Made by a program: the position numbers and the translations under genes. Positions 52,910 through 63,265 of a stretch of DNA of 64,000 nt are shown here, piece after piece. A model generated the notes under the pieces. It ran no database searches. It had not been told where the DNA came from and was given only the letters and a program-made list of their open reading frames with translations. Each line of letters opens with the position of its first letter. Position 1 is the stretch's first letter. Source of the stretch: Thiobaca trueperi (GTDB taxonomy: Bacteria > Pseudomonadota > Gammaproteobacteria > Chromatiales > Chromatiaceae); the NCBI RefSeq assembly GCF_004342175.1, contig NZ_SMAO01000003.1, positions 434,001 to 498,000 on the forward strand, read 5' to 3'.

Positions 52910-53467
52910 ATGATCGACGATATCAAGAAAGATGCGGGTGAACGCATGGGCAAGAGTGTCGAGTCGCTCTCGCACGAACTCGCCAAGATCCGTACCGGTC
53001 GTGCCCATCCGTCGCTGCTCGACCATATCATGGTCTCCTATTACGGGCAGGACGTGCCGATCCGGCAGGTCGCCAATATCAATGCCGAGGATGCGCGGAC
53101 CCTGGCCGTCACGCCCTGGGAGCGGAACATGGTGCAGGCGGTCGAGAAGGCCATCATGCAATCCGATCTGGGCCTGAACCCCAACACCGCCGGGACCGTG
53201 ATCCGCGTGCCCATGCCGGCTCTGACCGAAGAACGGCGGCGCGATCTCATCAAGGTCGCGCGCAACGAGGCCGAGCAGGCCCGCGTGGCGGTGCGCAATA
53301 TCCGTCGCGACGCCAATCACGACCTCAAGGAACTGGTGAAAGAGAAGGAAATCTCCGAGGACGACGAGCGTCGCGGTCAGGAGATCGTGCAGAAACTCAC
53401 CGATCAGTACATCAAAGAGATCGATGCCGTGCTGGCCGAGAAGGAACAGGATCTGATGTCGATCTGA
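52910..53467 (+). CDS. frr: Ribosome recycling factor
   Basis: The 185-residue protein shows the RRF blocks [20 protein letters not shown] and [20 protein letters not shown]. With EF-G it splits post-termination ribosomes; the second EF-G at 35203 is a possible alternative partner, but that is speculation. It starts immediately after pyrH. Confidence 0.96.
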   Translation: MIDDIKKDAGERMGKSVESLSHELAKIRTGRAHPSLLDHIMVSYYGQDVPIRQVANINAEDARTLAVTPWERNMVQAVEKAIMQSDLGLNPNTAGTVIRVPMPALTEERRRDLIKVARNEAEQARVAVRNIRRDANHDLKELVKEKEISEDDERRGQEIVQKLTDQYIKEIDAVLAEKEQDLMSI

Positions 53468-53492
53468 CGCCGGTTGCCGACTGACTCCTATC

Positions 53493-54269
53493 GTGGAAAC
53501 CGCAGCCCCCGTCGTCCTGCCGCTCGCGCCCAGTCCGCGCGTCCCCCGGCATGTGGCGATCATCATGGACGGCAATGGCCGCTGGGCCAGACAGCGCGGT
53601 CGTCCGCGTACCTTTGGTCATCGCGAAGGTGTGAGGAGCGTGCGCGCAGTGGTCGAGGAGAGCGTGCGCCGGGGTGTCGGGACTCTGACCCTCTTTGCCT
53701 TCAGCAGCGAAAACTGGCAACGCCCGCGCGCCGAGGTGACGGTCCTCATGGAACTTTTCATGACCGCCCTGCGCGGCGAGGTGCGACGTCTCAATGACAA
53801 CGATGTGCGTCTGCGCGTCATCGGCGAGCGCAGCGCCTTCCCCGAAAAGCTCCAGCATCGCATCATTGAGGCCGAGTCGCTGACGGCGACTAACACCACC
53901 CTCAATCTCCAGGTCGCGGCCAATTACGGCGGGCGCTGGGACATGACCCAGGCCGCACGGCGACTGGTCGCCGATGTGCAGGCCGGGCGTCTGGATCCGG
54001 ATGCCATCGACGAACAGGCATTGACTCAGCGCCTGTCCTTTCCCGATCTGCCCGAGCCCGATCTCTTCATCCGCACCGGCGGCGAGCAGCGGCTGAGTAA
54101 TTTTCTGCTCTGGCAGGCGGCCTATGCCGAGCTCTATTTCACCGATCGACTCTGGCCCGACTTCAATGACGCGGCATTCGGCGAGGCACTGGACGACTTT
54201 GCGCGCCGTCAGCGTCGTTTCGGTCTGACCGGCGAGCAGATCGAAACCCTGACCGCAGTGAGCGCCTGA
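53493..54269 (+). CDS. uppS: Undecaprenyl diphosphate synthase
   Basis: The 258-residue cis-prenyltransferase has HVAIIMDGNGRWARQRG near the N-terminus, FSSENWQRP, and DLFIRTGGEQRLSNFLLWQ. It makes the C55 lipid carrier for cell wall and O-antigen synthesis. GTG 53493 is the start; it overlaps cdsA by one base. Confidence 0.95.
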   Translation: METAAPVVLPLAPSPRVPRHVAIIMDGNGRWARQRGRPRTFGHREGVRSVRAVVEESVRRGVGTLTLFAFSSENWQRPRAEVTVLMELFMTALRGEVRRLNDNDVRLRVIGERSAFPEKLQHRIIEAESLTATNTTLNLQVAANYGGRWDMTQAARRLVADVQAGRLDPDAIDEQALTQRLSFPDLPEPDLFIRTGGEQRLSNFLLWQAAYAELYFTDRLWPDFNDAAFGEALDDFARRQRRFGLTGEQIETLTAVSA

Positions 54270-55108
54270 TGCACGAATCGAATGTTTTACCCGCTGCGAG
54301 CAGTCTGCGCCATCGGACAGTCACCGCCTTCCTGTTGGGTCCGCTGGTCATTGCCGCCATCCTCTGGCTGCCGACGCCCGCCTTCGCGCTGCTGATGACC
54401 CTCATCGTCCTGCTGGCAGCCTGGGAGTGGTGCGCGCTGGCCGGCATTCAGCCCAGACCCTGGCGTGTCGCCTATCTGGTTGTTGTCGCCGCCAGCATGG
54501 GCCTGTTCTGGCTGCAACCGGGCTGGCAGCTCTGGCTGTTCGCGGTCGCCTCGCTCTGGTGGGCCGCGCAGACGGTGCGTTTGCTGCGTGTGACCGGGAT
54601 CGAGCCGGTCGCGGGTCTGGAACCTTTGCTGCTGCCGGTCGGTCTGCTGGTGCTGGTGGCACCCTGGGCGGCGCTGATCCATCTGCATGGCCTGCCCGGG
54701 ATCGGGCCGGGTCTGGTGCTCTTTCTGATGGTTCTGATCTGGACCGCCGACTCGCTGGCCTATTTCGTCGGGCGTCGCTGGGGGCAGGCCAGGCTGGCGC
54801 CCGAGATCAGTCCCGGCAAGACCCGGATCGGTGTCTATGGCGGCATGGCGGGCGCGGCGGTCTGCGGTCTGCTGTTTGCCTGGATTCAGTCGTTCGGTGT
54901 GGCTGAGACGCTTTTGGTGCTGGTGATCTGCGGGCTGTCGGCCATGATTTCGGTGGTCGGTGATCTCTATGAGAGTCTGCTCAAGCGCCGTCGTGGCGTG
55001 AAGGATTCCGGGCAGATCCTGCCCGGACACGGCGGCATGCTGGATCGGATCGACAGCCTGACCGCCGCCGCCCCTCTTTTTGCCCTGGGTCTGACCTGGA
55101 TCTTATAG
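54269..55108 (+). CDS. cdsA: Phosphatidate cytidylyltransferase
   Basis: The 279-residue membrane protein has about eight hydrophobic helices and the C-terminal signature VVGDLYESLLKRRRGVKDSG then LPGHGGMLDRIDS. It forms CDP-diacylglycerol for phospholipid synthesis. Its ATG shares a base with the uppS stop. Confidence 0.95.
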   Translation: MHESNVLPAASSLRHRTVTAFLLGPLVIAAILWLPTPAFALLMTLIVLLAAWEWCALAGIQPRPWRVAYLVVVAASMGLFWLQPGWQLWLFAVASLWWAAQTVRLLRVTGIEPVAGLEPLLLPVGLLVLVAPWAALIHLHGLPGIGPGLVLFLMVLIWTADSLAYFVGRRWGQARLAPEISPGKTRIGVYGGMAGAAVCGLLFAWIQSFGVAETLLVLVICGLSAMISVVGDLYESLLKRRRGVKDSGQILPGHGGMLDRIDSLTAAAPLFALGLTWIL

Positions 55109-55167
55109 CCGTCCCAGTTTTTAATTGGTTAGTGCCCCGATTCGCAGGATGGAAAGACTTGAATTCA

Positions 55168-55220
55168 GACAGGATTAACAGGATTTCTAAGCTGCTGTTT
55201 TAAATCCTGTTAATCCTGTC
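55168..55220. repeat. Inverted repeat element with 19-bp arms, copy 2
   Basis: GACAGGATTAACAGGATTT (55168-55186) and its exact reverse complement (55202-55220) lie between cdsA and dxr. It is the same element as at 51098-51159 but with a 15-base interior. Such a stem can form in RNA and may influence expression of the downstream genes. Confidence 0.8.
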
Positions 55221-55285
55221 GAAAAACATGCGTAATCTGGGACTGCCATCCAGTCAAAAGCGATACAACCGGAGACAATCACATC

Positions 55286-56473
55286 GTGATCGGCGTAACC
55301 GTACTGGGTGCAACGGGTTCAATCGGGATCAGCACGCTCGATGTGCTGGCGCGGCATGCGGAGCGTTTTCGCGTTGTGGCGCTGACCGCCAATCGCGACG
55401 CCGAGCGTCTGGCCGAGCAGTGCCGTCAGCATCGCCCTGATTTCGCGGTCATGGTCGAGCCGGACGCCGCCGCACGGCTGCGTGAGCTGCTGGCCGATCT
55501 GCCCAAACCGCCCGAGATCCTCACCGGCGTCGAAGGTCTGGAGCAGGTCGCGGCCCTGCCCGAAGCCGACTATGTGATGGCTGCCATCGTCGGCGCCGCC
55601 GGTCTGCGTCCGACCCTCGCCGCCGCTCAGGCCGGCAAGCGGGTGCTGCTGGCCAACAAGGAATCGCTGGTGGTTGCCGGCGCCCTGCTGATGCGGGCAG
55701 TGGCCGACAGTGGGGCGGAACTCCTGCCCATCGACAGCGAGCACAACGCCATCTTTCAATGTCTGCCGACCCATTTCAGCCGGGGTCTGGCCGAGGTCGG
55801 CGTCGAACGCATTCTGCTGACGGCATCCGGCGGCCCCTTCCGTGACTGGCCGGTCGAGCGTCTGGCCTCCGTCACCCCCGAACAGGCGTGCGCCCATCCC
55901 ACCTGGGCCATGGGGCGCAAGATCTCGGTCGATTCGGCGACCATGATGAACAAAGGGCTGGAGGTCATCGAGGCCTGCTGGCTGTTCGGCACCGATACCG
56001 ATCATATCCAGGTCGTGGTGCATCCGCAGAGCGTCATCCATTCACTCGTCCAGTATCAGGATGGCTCAGTGCTGGCCCAGCTCGGCAATCCCGACATGCG
56101 CACCCCCATCGCCCATGCGCTGGCCTGGCCGGGACGCTTCGGCTCGGGCGTCACGCCGCTGGATCTCTTCGCCGTGGCCCGGCTCGATTTCCAGGAGCCG
56201 GACCTGAACCGCTTTCCCTGTCTGGCCCTGGCCTTTCAGTCGGCGCAGCAGGGTGGCACCGCCCCGGCGATCCTCAATGCCGCGAACGAGATCGCGGTGG
56301 ATGCCTTTCTGGCACGACGCATCGACTTCCCCGGCATCGCTGCCATCGTCGCCGGCACCCTGGATGAATTGCCCGAGGAGAGTGTTGAAGGGCAGGGGCT
56401 GGAGTTCCTGCTGGATGTGGACCGGCGTGCCCGCGAGTGTGCGGAACGGCTGGCACGGCGGCGGGCCATCTGA
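55286..56473 (+). CDS. dxr: 1-deoxy-D-xylulose 5-phosphate reductoisomerase
   Basis: The 395-residue enzyme has the NADPH loop [28 protein letters not shown], and the metal/substrate motifs [11 protein letters not shown] and [15 protein letters not shown]. It makes MEP in the isoprenoid pathway that feeds UppS. GTG 55286 follows GGAG. Gene order uppS-cdsA-dxr-rseP resembles Pseudomonas rather than E. coli, where dxr comes first. Confidence 0.95.
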   Translation: MIGVTVLGATGSIGISTLDVLARHAERFRVVALTANRDAERLAEQCRQHRPDFAVMVEPDAAARLRELLADLPKPPEILTGVEGLEQVAALPEADYVMAAIVGAAGLRPTLAAAQAGKRVLLANKESLVVAGALLMRAVADSGAELLPIDSEHNAIFQCLPTHFSRGLAEVGVERILLTASGGPFRDWPVERLASVTPEQACAHPTWAMGRKISVDSATMMNKGLEVIEACWLFGTDTDHIQVVVHPQSVIHSLVQYQDGSVLAQLGNPDMRTPIAHALAWPGRFGSGVTPLDLFAVARLDFQEPDLNRFPCLALAFQSAQQGGTAPAILNAANEIAVDAFLARRIDFPGIAAIVAGTLDELPEESVEGQGLEFLLDVDRRARECAERLARRRAI

Positions 56474-56478
56474 ACGCC

Positions 56479-57846
56479 ATGCTGGATACACTCTTCACCA
56501 TCGGCTCCTTTATCGTCGCCCTGGCGATCCTGATCACCGTCCATGAGTTCGGTCATTTCTGGGTCGCGCGGCGCCTCGGTGTCAAGGTGCTGCGGTTTTC
56601 GATTGGCTTTGGCCGGCCACTGCTGCGCTGGCAGCGCCACCCCGACGACACCGAATATGTGCTGGCGGCGATCCCGTTCGGCGGTTACATCAAGATGCTC
56701 GACGAGCGGGAGGAGCCCGTCCCCGAGGATCAGCTCGACCGCGCCTTCAATCGTCAGGCGCTGTGGAAGCGTTCCGCCATCGTGGTTGCCGGGCCGCTGT
56801 TCAATCTGCTCTTTGCCATTCTCGCCTACTGGGCGATCTTCGTCGCCGGTGACACCGGTCTGAGACCGCTGGTCGGCGTGGTCACGCCTCACTCCATCGC
56901 CGCCGAGGCGGGTTTTCAGACCGGCGACGAACTGCTGCGCATTGGCGACCGTCCTGCGCGCAGTTGGGAAACCGCCGTGCTTGATTTCATGGTCAAGGCG
57001 CTGGATGGCGAGGAGCTTCAGGTGCGGGTGCGCGATGCCGCCGGACAGGAGCGCAATCGCTGGATTCCGGGCAGGACGCTGGCCGGACTGACGGAAGAGC
57101 CGGACCTGCTGAAACGTCTGGGGCTCGAACCCAGCCGCCCCGTCATTCCCGCCGTCATCGGTGAACTGGTGCCCGGAGGATCGGCACAGCTTGCCGGGCT
57201 CCAGCTCGGCGACCGGCTGATCGCTGCCGACGGCGTTCCGATTCAGTCCTGGCAGGAGTGGGTGAACCGGGTGCGCGAACGACCGGATCAGACCATGCAG
57301 GTTGAGGTTGAACGCGACGGTCGGGTGATTGCGCCGCTCCCGATCACGCCCCGCGCAACGGAAACGGAACATGGCGTGATCGGGCGCATCGGCGCCGGTG
57401 TGCAGGTGCCGGACGGCCTGATGGACGGCTATCTGGTGCAGGTCCGCTATGGACCGGTCGAGGCGCTGGATCAGGCGGTCTCCAAGACGGTCGAGATGAG
57501 CGTGCTCATGCTGCGTGTCGTGGGACGGATGCTGGTGGGCGAGGCATCGGTGCACAATCTGAGCGGCCCCATCACCATCGCCGAGACCGCCGGACGCACG
57601 GCAAGTTATGGCGTGGTCTCCTTCGTGAAATTTCTCGCCGTCATCAGCATCAGCCTCGGCGTCCTCAATCTCCTGCCGATCCCGGTGCTCGATGGCGGAC
57701 ATCTGCTGTATTTTCTGATCGAGTGGATCAAGGGCAGCCCGGTATCCGAAGAGAGCCAGCTTCAGGGGCAGAAGGTCGGTTTCGTGCTGCTGGGCGGACT
57801 CATGCTGCTCGCCTTCTACGTCGATCTCTCGCGGCTATTGGGCTAA
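56479..57846 (+). CDS. rseP: Site-2 metalloprotease RseP
   Basis: ATG 56479 gives 455 residues. HEFGH (~22-26) is the zinc site, two PDZ domains follow (~110-290), and NLLPIPVLDGGHLLYF (~398-413) supplies the third ligand. RseP cuts the anti-sigma factor RseA to release sigmaE and also clears signal peptides. Adjacency to bamA links envelope stress response and outer-membrane assembly. Confidence 0.95.
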   Translation: MLDTLFTIGSFIVALAILITVHEFGHFWVARRLGVKVLRFSIGFGRPLLRWQRHPDDTEYVLAAIPFGGYIKMLDEREEPVPEDQLDRAFNRQALWKRSAIVVAGPLFNLLFAILAYWAIFVAGDTGLRPLVGVVTPHSIAAEAGFQTGDELLRIGDRPARSWETAVLDFMVKALDGEELQVRVRDAAGQERNRWIPGRTLAGLTEEPDLLKRLGLEPSRPVIPAVIGELVPGGSAQLAGLQLGDRLIAADGVPIQSWQEWVNRVRERPDQTMQVEVERDGRVIAPLPITPRATETEHGVIGRIGAGVQVPDGLMDGYLVQVRYGPVEALDQAVSKTVEMSVLMLRVVGRMLVGEASVHNLSGPITIAETAGRTASYGVVSFVKFLAVISISLGVLNLLPIPVLDGGHLLYFLIEWIKGSPVSEESQLQGQKVGFVLLGGLMLLAFYVDLSRLLG

Positions 57847-57927
57847 GGCGAGGGGATCCCTTATACTACCGCCCCTACAGGATGCCGGCTGCACGGCACA
57901 CTTCGGCTTCATCCAGGGGAATCCCTC

Positions 57928-60258
57928 TTGCGCGCGATCTCTCAGTCTTTCCGTGGTAGCGCCCGGCACTCTGTCCTGCTGTTCGCGCTTCTGTGCTCGA
58001 TACACCTGTCCGCCGTCGCGGAGGTGTTTCAGGTCTCCGATATCCGCATCGAAGGTCTGCAACGCATCGCGCCCGGTACCGTCTTCAATTATCTCCCGGT
58101 ACAGGTTGGCGATACGGTTGGCGAGGATGTCACCGGCGGCATCATTCGCGCGCTCTATCAGACCGGTTTCTTCGATGATGTAAGGGTCGAGCGGGATGGC
58201 AGCGTGCTGGTGCTCTGGGTGCGCGAACGACCGGCCATCGCCGAAATCAAGATCACCGGCAACAAGGACATCGACACCAAGGCGCTCGATACTGCCTTGG
58301 CCGACATCGGTTTGAAAGAAGGCCGCGTCTTCAATCGCTCGGTGCTGGATCGGATCGAACAGGAACTGGAACGTCAGTATTTCGCACGCGGCAAATATGG
58401 CGTCATCATTCAGTCCACGGTGTCGCCGCTGGAGCGCAATCGCGTTGCCATCAACATTGAGGTCATTGAAGGTCTGACCGCCCGCATCAAGCAGGTCAAC
58501 ATCATCGGCAACGAAGCCTTTACCACAGACGAACTGCGCAAACAGTTCGAGCTGGGATCGACCCGCTGGAATTCCTTCTATTCCAAGAACGATCAATATT
58601 CCAAGCAGAAACTCGCCGGCGATCTGGAATCGCTGCGCTCCTTCTATCTGGATCGCGGCTACATTAAATTCGATATCAAGTCCACGCAGGTCTCGATCAG
58701 CGCCGACAAGAAAGAGATCTATGTCACCGTCGTCATCGATGAAGGCAAGCCCTTCCGTATCAGCGACATCAAGCTGGCTGGCGAGCCGGCGGTTCCGGCT
58801 GAGAAACTCTTTCCGCTGATCCAGCTCAAGCGCGGCGATTTCTTTTCACGCAAGGCCACCACTGAAAGCGCCGAGCGGATTTCCACTCTGCTTGGCGATG
58901 AGGGTTATGCCTTTGCCAATGTGAATACCGTTCCTGATGTCGATGAGGAAAAGCACGAAGTGGCTGTGACCTTTTTCGTTGATTCGGGCAAGCGTGTCTA
59001 TGTGCGTCGGGTCAATATGAAGGGCAATACGCGTACCCGCGACGAGGTGCTGCGTCGCGAGATGCGTCAATTGGAGGCCGCCTGGTTCTCGGCGGATCTG
59101 GTGCGCAAATCGCGCGAGCGGCTTCAGCGTCTGGGCTACTTCGACGACGTGTCCATGGAGACTCCAGCGGTCGCCGGTTCGCCGGATCAGGTCGATGTCG
59201 ATGTGACGGTCAAGGAAAAGCCGGCTGGAAATCTCGCTGCTGGCGTCGGCTATTCGCAGTCGCAGGGCATTCTGCTCAATGCCAGCGTGACCCAGAACAA
59301 TTTTCTCGGCACCGGCAAGCGTGTGGCGCTGGCCTTTAACACCAGCACGGCCACCCGGCTGTATCAGTTCGCCTATACCAATCCCTACTATACGGTTGAC
59401 GGTATCAGTCGCGGCTTCAATCTGTCTTATAAAGAGACCGATTTCGACGAGTTGATCGGCGCCGATTATTCGACCAATGTGGGTATTGCCGGGCTCAATT
59501 TTGGGCTGCCCATCTCTGACACCAGTCGTGCCGGCATGGGGATTCGGTATCAATATACCGATTTTACCGCCGGTTTGTCGCCGCTCGCCCAAGACTTCGT
59601 CGCGCAGAACGGCAACACCTTCAACGATGTCATTCTGTCCGGAAACTATATGAACGACAGTCGTGACACGGCGATCTTCCCGACACGCGGCGGACTGCGC
59701 TCGGTCTATGGTGAAGTCGCGGTTCCCGGTGCCGATCTGCAATACTACAAGATCAATTATCAGGAACAGGTTTATATCCCGCTGACCTCTCGTTTCGTCT
59801 TCTCATTGAGCGGCGACGTGGGGTATGGTGACAGCTATGGCGATATGAATTCGCTGCCGTTCTTCGAGAATTATTATGCTGGCGGGCCGCGTTCGGTGCG
59901 CGGCTGGAAGGCCAATACGCTCGGGCCGCGCGAACTTCTCACCGACGACCCGGTCGGCGGCAATCTGAAACTGGCCGGCAGCGTCGAACTCTTCGCGCCG
60001 GCCCCGGTCGGCGGTCAGTTCGAAAAGACCCTGCGTTTGGGCGCCTTTCTCGATTTTGGCAATGTGTGGACCCTACAGGATTCGGATCTCCTGACCTCGA
60101 CCGGGTTCGACCTGGGCGATCTGCGTTATTCGACCGGCCTGTCTGCGACCTGGCTGTCCCCAGTCGGCGCGCTTTCCGTGAGCTTTGCCTTCCCGCTCAA
60201 CGAGAAAGACGGGGACGACACCCAGGTCTTCCAGTTTGGATTTGGACAAACCTTCTGA
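57928..60258 (+). CDS. bamA: Outer-membrane assembly factor BamA
   Basis: The 776-residue protein has a signal peptide (~1-31, ending LSAVAE), five POTRA repeats (~32-430; [18 protein letters not shown] is POTRA1) and an Omp85 beta-barrel with [13 protein letters not shown] in loop 6 (VRGF-type motif) and a C-terminal FQFGFGQTF. It inserts beta-barrel proteins. The TTG start at 57928 follows AGGGGA. Confidence 0.95.
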   Translation: MRAISQSFRGSARHSVLLFALLCSIHLSAVAEVFQVSDIRIEGLQRIAPGTVFNYLPVQVGDTVGEDVTGGIIRALYQTGFFDDVRVERDGSVLVLWVRERPAIAEIKITGNKDIDTKALDTALADIGLKEGRVFNRSVLDRIEQELERQYFARGKYGVIIQSTVSPLERNRVAINIEVIEGLTARIKQVNIIGNEAFTTDELRKQFELGSTRWNSFYSKNDQYSKQKLAGDLESLRSFYLDRGYIKFDIKSTQVSISADKKEIYVTVVIDEGKPFRISDIKLAGEPAVPAEKLFPLIQLKRGDFFSRKATTESAERISTLLGDEGYAFANVNTVPDVDEEKHEVAVTFFVDSGKRVYVRRVNMKGNTRTRDEVLRREMRQLEAAWFSADLVRKSRERLQRLGYFDDVSMETPAVAGSPDQVDVDVTVKEKPAGNLAAGVGYSQSQGILLNASVTQNNFLGTGKRVALAFNTSTATRLYQFAYTNPYYTVDGISRGFNLSYKETDFDELIGADYSTNVGIAGLNFGLPISDTSRAGMGIRYQYTDFTAGLSPLAQDFVAQNGNTFNDVILSGNYMNDSRDTAIFPTRGGLRSVYGEVAVPGADLQYYKINYQEQVYIPLTSRFVFSLSGDVGYGDSYGDMNSLPFFENYYAGGPRSVRGWKANTLGPRELLTDDPVGGNLKLAGSVELFAPAPVGGQFEKTLRLGAFLDFGNVWTLQDSDLLTSTGFDLGDLRYSTGLSATWLSPVGALSVSFAFPLNEKDGDDTQVFQFGFGQTF

Positions 60259-60273
60259 TTGACGGGGTGGCCT

Positions 60274-60789
60274 GTGAAAGTCCTTGCTGTTTCGTTCCTG
60301 GCCGTGTCGATAGGCTGCGTTCATCACGCATTTGCGGCGAGCGACTATCGAATTGCCGTGGTCGATCCCAATCGAATTGTCGAACAGTCGCCACAATACG
60401 AGGCCGCCCGCGATGCGCTCCAGCGCGAGGTTGAGGATCGCGAGCGCAGCCTGCGCGATCAGCAGGAACAGATCGCCGCCTTGCAGGGCAGGCTTGAACG
60501 TGATGGCGCACTCATGAGCGAAAGCGAGAACCAGCGCCTGCAGAACGACATTCGCAGCCGTACCCGCAAATTGAAATACGCGCGGGATGAGTTCCAGGAT
60601 GATTTTGCGCTGCGTCAGAATGAACTGCGGACCAAGCTGGTGCGTCAGGTGCAGGAGGTCGTGGTCGAGCTGGCCAAGGAACAGAAGATCGATCTGATCC
60701 TCAGCGAGGGACTGGTTTATTCCAATCCGCGCATCGACATCTCCGAGCTGGTGATCGAGCGGCTGAAACAGGAATTCAAGAAAAAATGA
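60274..60789 (+). CDS. skp: Periplasmic chaperone Skp/OmpH
   Basis: GTG 60274 gives 171 residues with a signal peptide (ending HHAFAA), then YRIAVVDPNRIVEQSPQYEA and a long coiled-coil helix pair (~45-130). Skp carries unfolded outer-membrane proteins to BamA. The start follows a GGGGTGG site; a TTG at 60259 would lengthen the signal peptide. Confidence 0.9.
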   Translation: MKVLAVSFLAVSIGCVHHAFAASDYRIAVVDPNRIVEQSPQYEAARDALQREVEDRERSLRDQQEQIAALQGRLERDGALMSESENQRLQNDIRSRTRKLKYARDEFQDDFALRQNELRTKLVRQVQEVVVELAKEQKIDLILSEGLVYSNPRIDISELVIERLKQEFKKK

Positions 60790-60866
60790 GCAGGCGTGCA
60801 TGGCGGCCGGTTGCGCCGACGCCTCACTGACGTTTCAACGATCCGACTGTCAGGAGATCCGAACGC

Positions 60867-61928
60867 TTGGAGATCTGTCTCAGCGAACTCTCCGCCCTGC
60901 TCGGTGTGCCGCTGCGTGGTGATGGAGAGGTTCTCGTTTCGCATATCGCTCAATTAACGCAGGCGGATGAGCGGGGTCTCGCATTTCTTGGCGATCCCAA
61001 GTATCGCCGCCATCTCGCGACCACCGGGGCGGCCGCCGTGATCCTGTCTGAAGCTGACGCAGCCTTAGCGCAGACGCCGGTCCTGCTCAGCGACAATCCC
61101 TATCTGACCTTCACTCAGGCGGCACGGATTCTGCACCCGGAGCCGCCGGTCGTCGGCGGCATCCATCCGAGCGCAGTGATCGATCCCGATGCGCGCATCG
61201 ATCCGACCGCCTGGATCGGTCCGCTGGCGATTCTGGAGTCCGGTGTTGTTGTGGGGCCGCGCGTCTTTATCGGACCTGGCTGCATTCTCGGCGCGGGGGT
61301 CGAGGTTGGTGAAGACAGCCGGCTGGTAGCGCGGGTGACGCTCTGCGCCGGGACGCGGGTCGGCAGGCGGGCGCTGCTGCATCCGGGGGCCGTCATCGGT
61401 CGCGATGGCTTCGGTTTCGCGCACGATGGCGATCGCTGGATCCGCATGCCGCAAATCGGGCGGGCGGTGCTGGGCGACGATGTCGAGATCGGCGCCAATA
61501 CCACGGTTGATCGTGGCGCCATCGGCGACACACTCGTCGGCCATGGCGTCAAGCTCGACAATCACATTCAGATCGGACACAACGTCGAAATCGGTGACAA
61601 TACCGCAATGGCGGCCAATACCGGCATCTCCGGCTCGACCCGGATCGGTCGCAACTGCACCATCGCCGGTGCGGTCGGCATGGCGGGACATCTGGAAATT
61701 GGCGACAACGTGCATTTCACCGGCATGGCGATGGTCACGCGCTCGTTCCTGGAGCCCGGCTCCTACAGTAGCGGGATCCCGGCCATGCCCAGCACGGACT
61801 GGCGACGCAACGTGGCGCGTTTCAGACATCTCGATGACCTGACGCGCCGACTCAAACAGCTTGAAGCATGTATTGAAACGATGGCTATCACAACAGAGCA
61901 GGTCACAACAGAGCGGGGGAATTCCTGA
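60867..61928 (+). CDS. lpxD: UDP-3-O-(3-hydroxyacyl)glucosamine N-acyltransferase
   Basis: The 353-residue enzyme has an N-terminal uridine-binding domain and a left-handed beta-helix of hexapeptide repeats (~100-310), with the [14 protein letters not shown] block and the catalytic His in [13 protein letters not shown]. It adds the N-linked acyl chain in lipid A synthesis. The start is TTG 60867 with a GGAG site; its stop shares bases with the fabZ start. Confidence 0.95.
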   Translation: MEICLSELSALLGVPLRGDGEVLVSHIAQLTQADERGLAFLGDPKYRRHLATTGAAAVILSEADAALAQTPVLLSDNPYLTFTQAARILHPEPPVVGGIHPSAVIDPDARIDPTAWIGPLAILESGVVVGPRVFIGPGCILGAGVEVGEDSRLVARVTLCAGTRVGRRALLHPGAVIGRDGFGFAHDGDRWIRMPQIGRAVLGDDVEIGANTTVDRGAIGDTLVGHGVKLDNHIQIGHNVEIGDNTAMAANTGISGSTRIGRNCTIAGAVGMAGHLEIGDNVHFTGMAMVTRSFLEPGSYSSGIPAMPSTDWRRNVARFRHLDDLTRRLKQLEACIETMAITTEQVTTERGNS

Positions 61929-62437
61929 TGGACGGATCACATGTGGAGGAGAAGGATCCGGATCAGTATCCCGATTGCTCGGGGGCTGTCGCGAACACGA
62001 TGGATATTCACAAGGTGTTGAGTCTCCTGCCGCACCGCTATCCCTTTCTGCTGGTCGATAAGGTCATCGATTACAGGGTCAATGACTATCTGATCGCACT
62101 CAAGAACGTCTCCTATAACGAGCCTTTTTTCATGGGCCATTTCCCGGTGCGCCCGGTGATGCCGGGGGTGCTCATTGTCGAGGCCATGGCGCAGGCGACC
62201 GGTCTGCTGGCGATGGCCTCGCGTCCGGACGAAGTGGGCAACAAGCTTTATTACTTCGTCGGCATCGACAAGGCGCGGTTCAAGCGTCCGGTCGAGCCGG
62301 GCGATCAGTTGATCATGGAGGTCAAGCTCGGTCCCGTCCGCCGGGGGATCTGGAAATTCGACGCCGAGGCGCGGGTCGATGATCGGGTGGTCGCCACCGC
62401 CGAAGTGATGTGCACCGCGCGGGACGTGGACGCTTGA
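61928..62437 (+). CDS. fabZ: (3R)-hydroxyacyl-ACP dehydratase FabZ
   Basis: The hot-dog-fold enzyme shows [15 protein letters not shown], the catalytic His in [14 protein letters not shown], the Glu in [11 protein letters not shown] and [15 protein letters not shown] 61928 has a GGGGGA site seven bases upstream and overlaps lpxD, giving 169 residues; this adds 24 residues to the usual length. An internal ATG at 62000 ([10 protein letters not shown]) would give the usual ~145 residues. Confidence 0.93.
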   Translation: MDGSHVEEKDPDQYPDCSGAVANTMDIHKVLSLLPHRYPFLLVDKVIDYRVNDYLIALKNVSYNEPFFMGHFPVRPVMPGVLIVEAMAQATGLLAMASRPDEVGNKLYYFVGIDKARFKRPVEPGDQLIMEVKLGPVRRGIWKFDAEARVDDRVVATAEVMCTARDVDA

Positions 62438-63204
62438 TTCACCCCTCTGCCGTCGTCGATGCCGGGGCCGAGCTGGACACCAGTGTCGAGGTCGGTCCCT
62501 TTGCCGTGATCGGCGCCGGGGTGCAGATCGATGCCGGCACCCGTATCGGACCCCATGCGGTGCTGCGCGGGCCGCTGCGGATCGGGCGCGACAATCGCAT
62601 CTTCCAGTTCGCCTCGGTTGGCGAAGATCCGCAGGACAAAAAATACGGCGGCGAGCCGACATGGCTTGAAATGGGCGATCGCAACCAGGTGCGCGAATGC
62701 GCCACCCTGCATCGCGGCACCGCCCAGGATCAGGGTGTCACGCGCATCGGCGACGACAATCTCTTCATGGCCTACACCCATGTGGCGCACGACTGCCGCA
62801 TCGGCAATCAGGTCATCATGGCCAATGCCGCTTCACTGGGCGGGCATGTCGAGGTGCAGGACTGGGCGATTCTGGGCGGGTTCACCATCGTCCATCAGTT
62901 CTGCCGGATCGGCATCCACAGCTTCTGCGCCATGGGCTCGGTCCTGAGCCGCAATGTGCCGCCCTATTTCATGGTCGGCGGACATCCGGCCGAGCCGCAC
63001 GGGGTCAATTCGGAGGGGCTGCGCCGTCGCGGTTTTGCCACCGAGACCATTCAGGCCATCAAACGCGCCTACCGCACACTTTACATGGCGAATCTGAAAC
63101 GCGACGAGGCGCTGGCGCGCATCCGCGAACTGGCAGCGACCACTCCGGAACTCGCGGTGCTGGCTGACTTCATCGCCGACAGCAACCGCAGTCTCGTCCG
63201 CTGA
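62434..63204 (+). CDS. lpxA: UDP-N-acetylglucosamine acyltransferase
   Basis: The 256-residue beta-helix enzyme starts at TTG 62434 ([14 protein letters not shown]), overlapping the fabZ stop (TTGA). Key blocks are [14 protein letters not shown], the catalytic His in [13 protein letters not shown], and [12 protein letters not shown]. It catalyses the first step of lipid A synthesis. An ATG at 62410 is in frame, but its extra residues are not family-like. The TGA stop touches a 16-bp-arm hairpin. Confidence 0.94.
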   Translation: MIHPSAVVDAGAELDTSVEVGPFAVIGAGVQIDAGTRIGPHAVLRGPLRIGRDNRIFQFASVGEDPQDKKYGGEPTWLEMGDRNQVRECATLHRGTAQDQGVTRIGDDNLFMAYTHVAHDCRIGNQVIMANAASLGGHVEVQDWAILGGFTIVHQFCRIGIHSFCAMGSVLSRNVPPYFMVGGHPAEPHGVNSEGLRRRGFATETIQAIKRAYRTLYMANLKRDEALARIRELAATTPELAVLADFIADSNRSLVR

Positions 63205-63238
63205 TGAATTCAGCCGTGTTGCACACGGCTGAATTCAT
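63204..63238 (+). terminator. Hairpin with 16-bp arms between lpxA and lpxB
   Basis: ATGAATTCAGCCGTGT (63204-63219) and ACACGGCTGAATTCAT (63223-63238) are exact complements around three bases, starting at the last base of the lpxA stop. A T-run (63248-63253) follows after nine bases. It could attenuate transcription into lpxB. The sequence AAACAGGATTTT just before lpxB also recalls the 17-19-bp-arm repeat family. Confidence 0.6.
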
Positions 63239-63265
63239 GATGTTTGATTTTTTAAACAGGATTTT

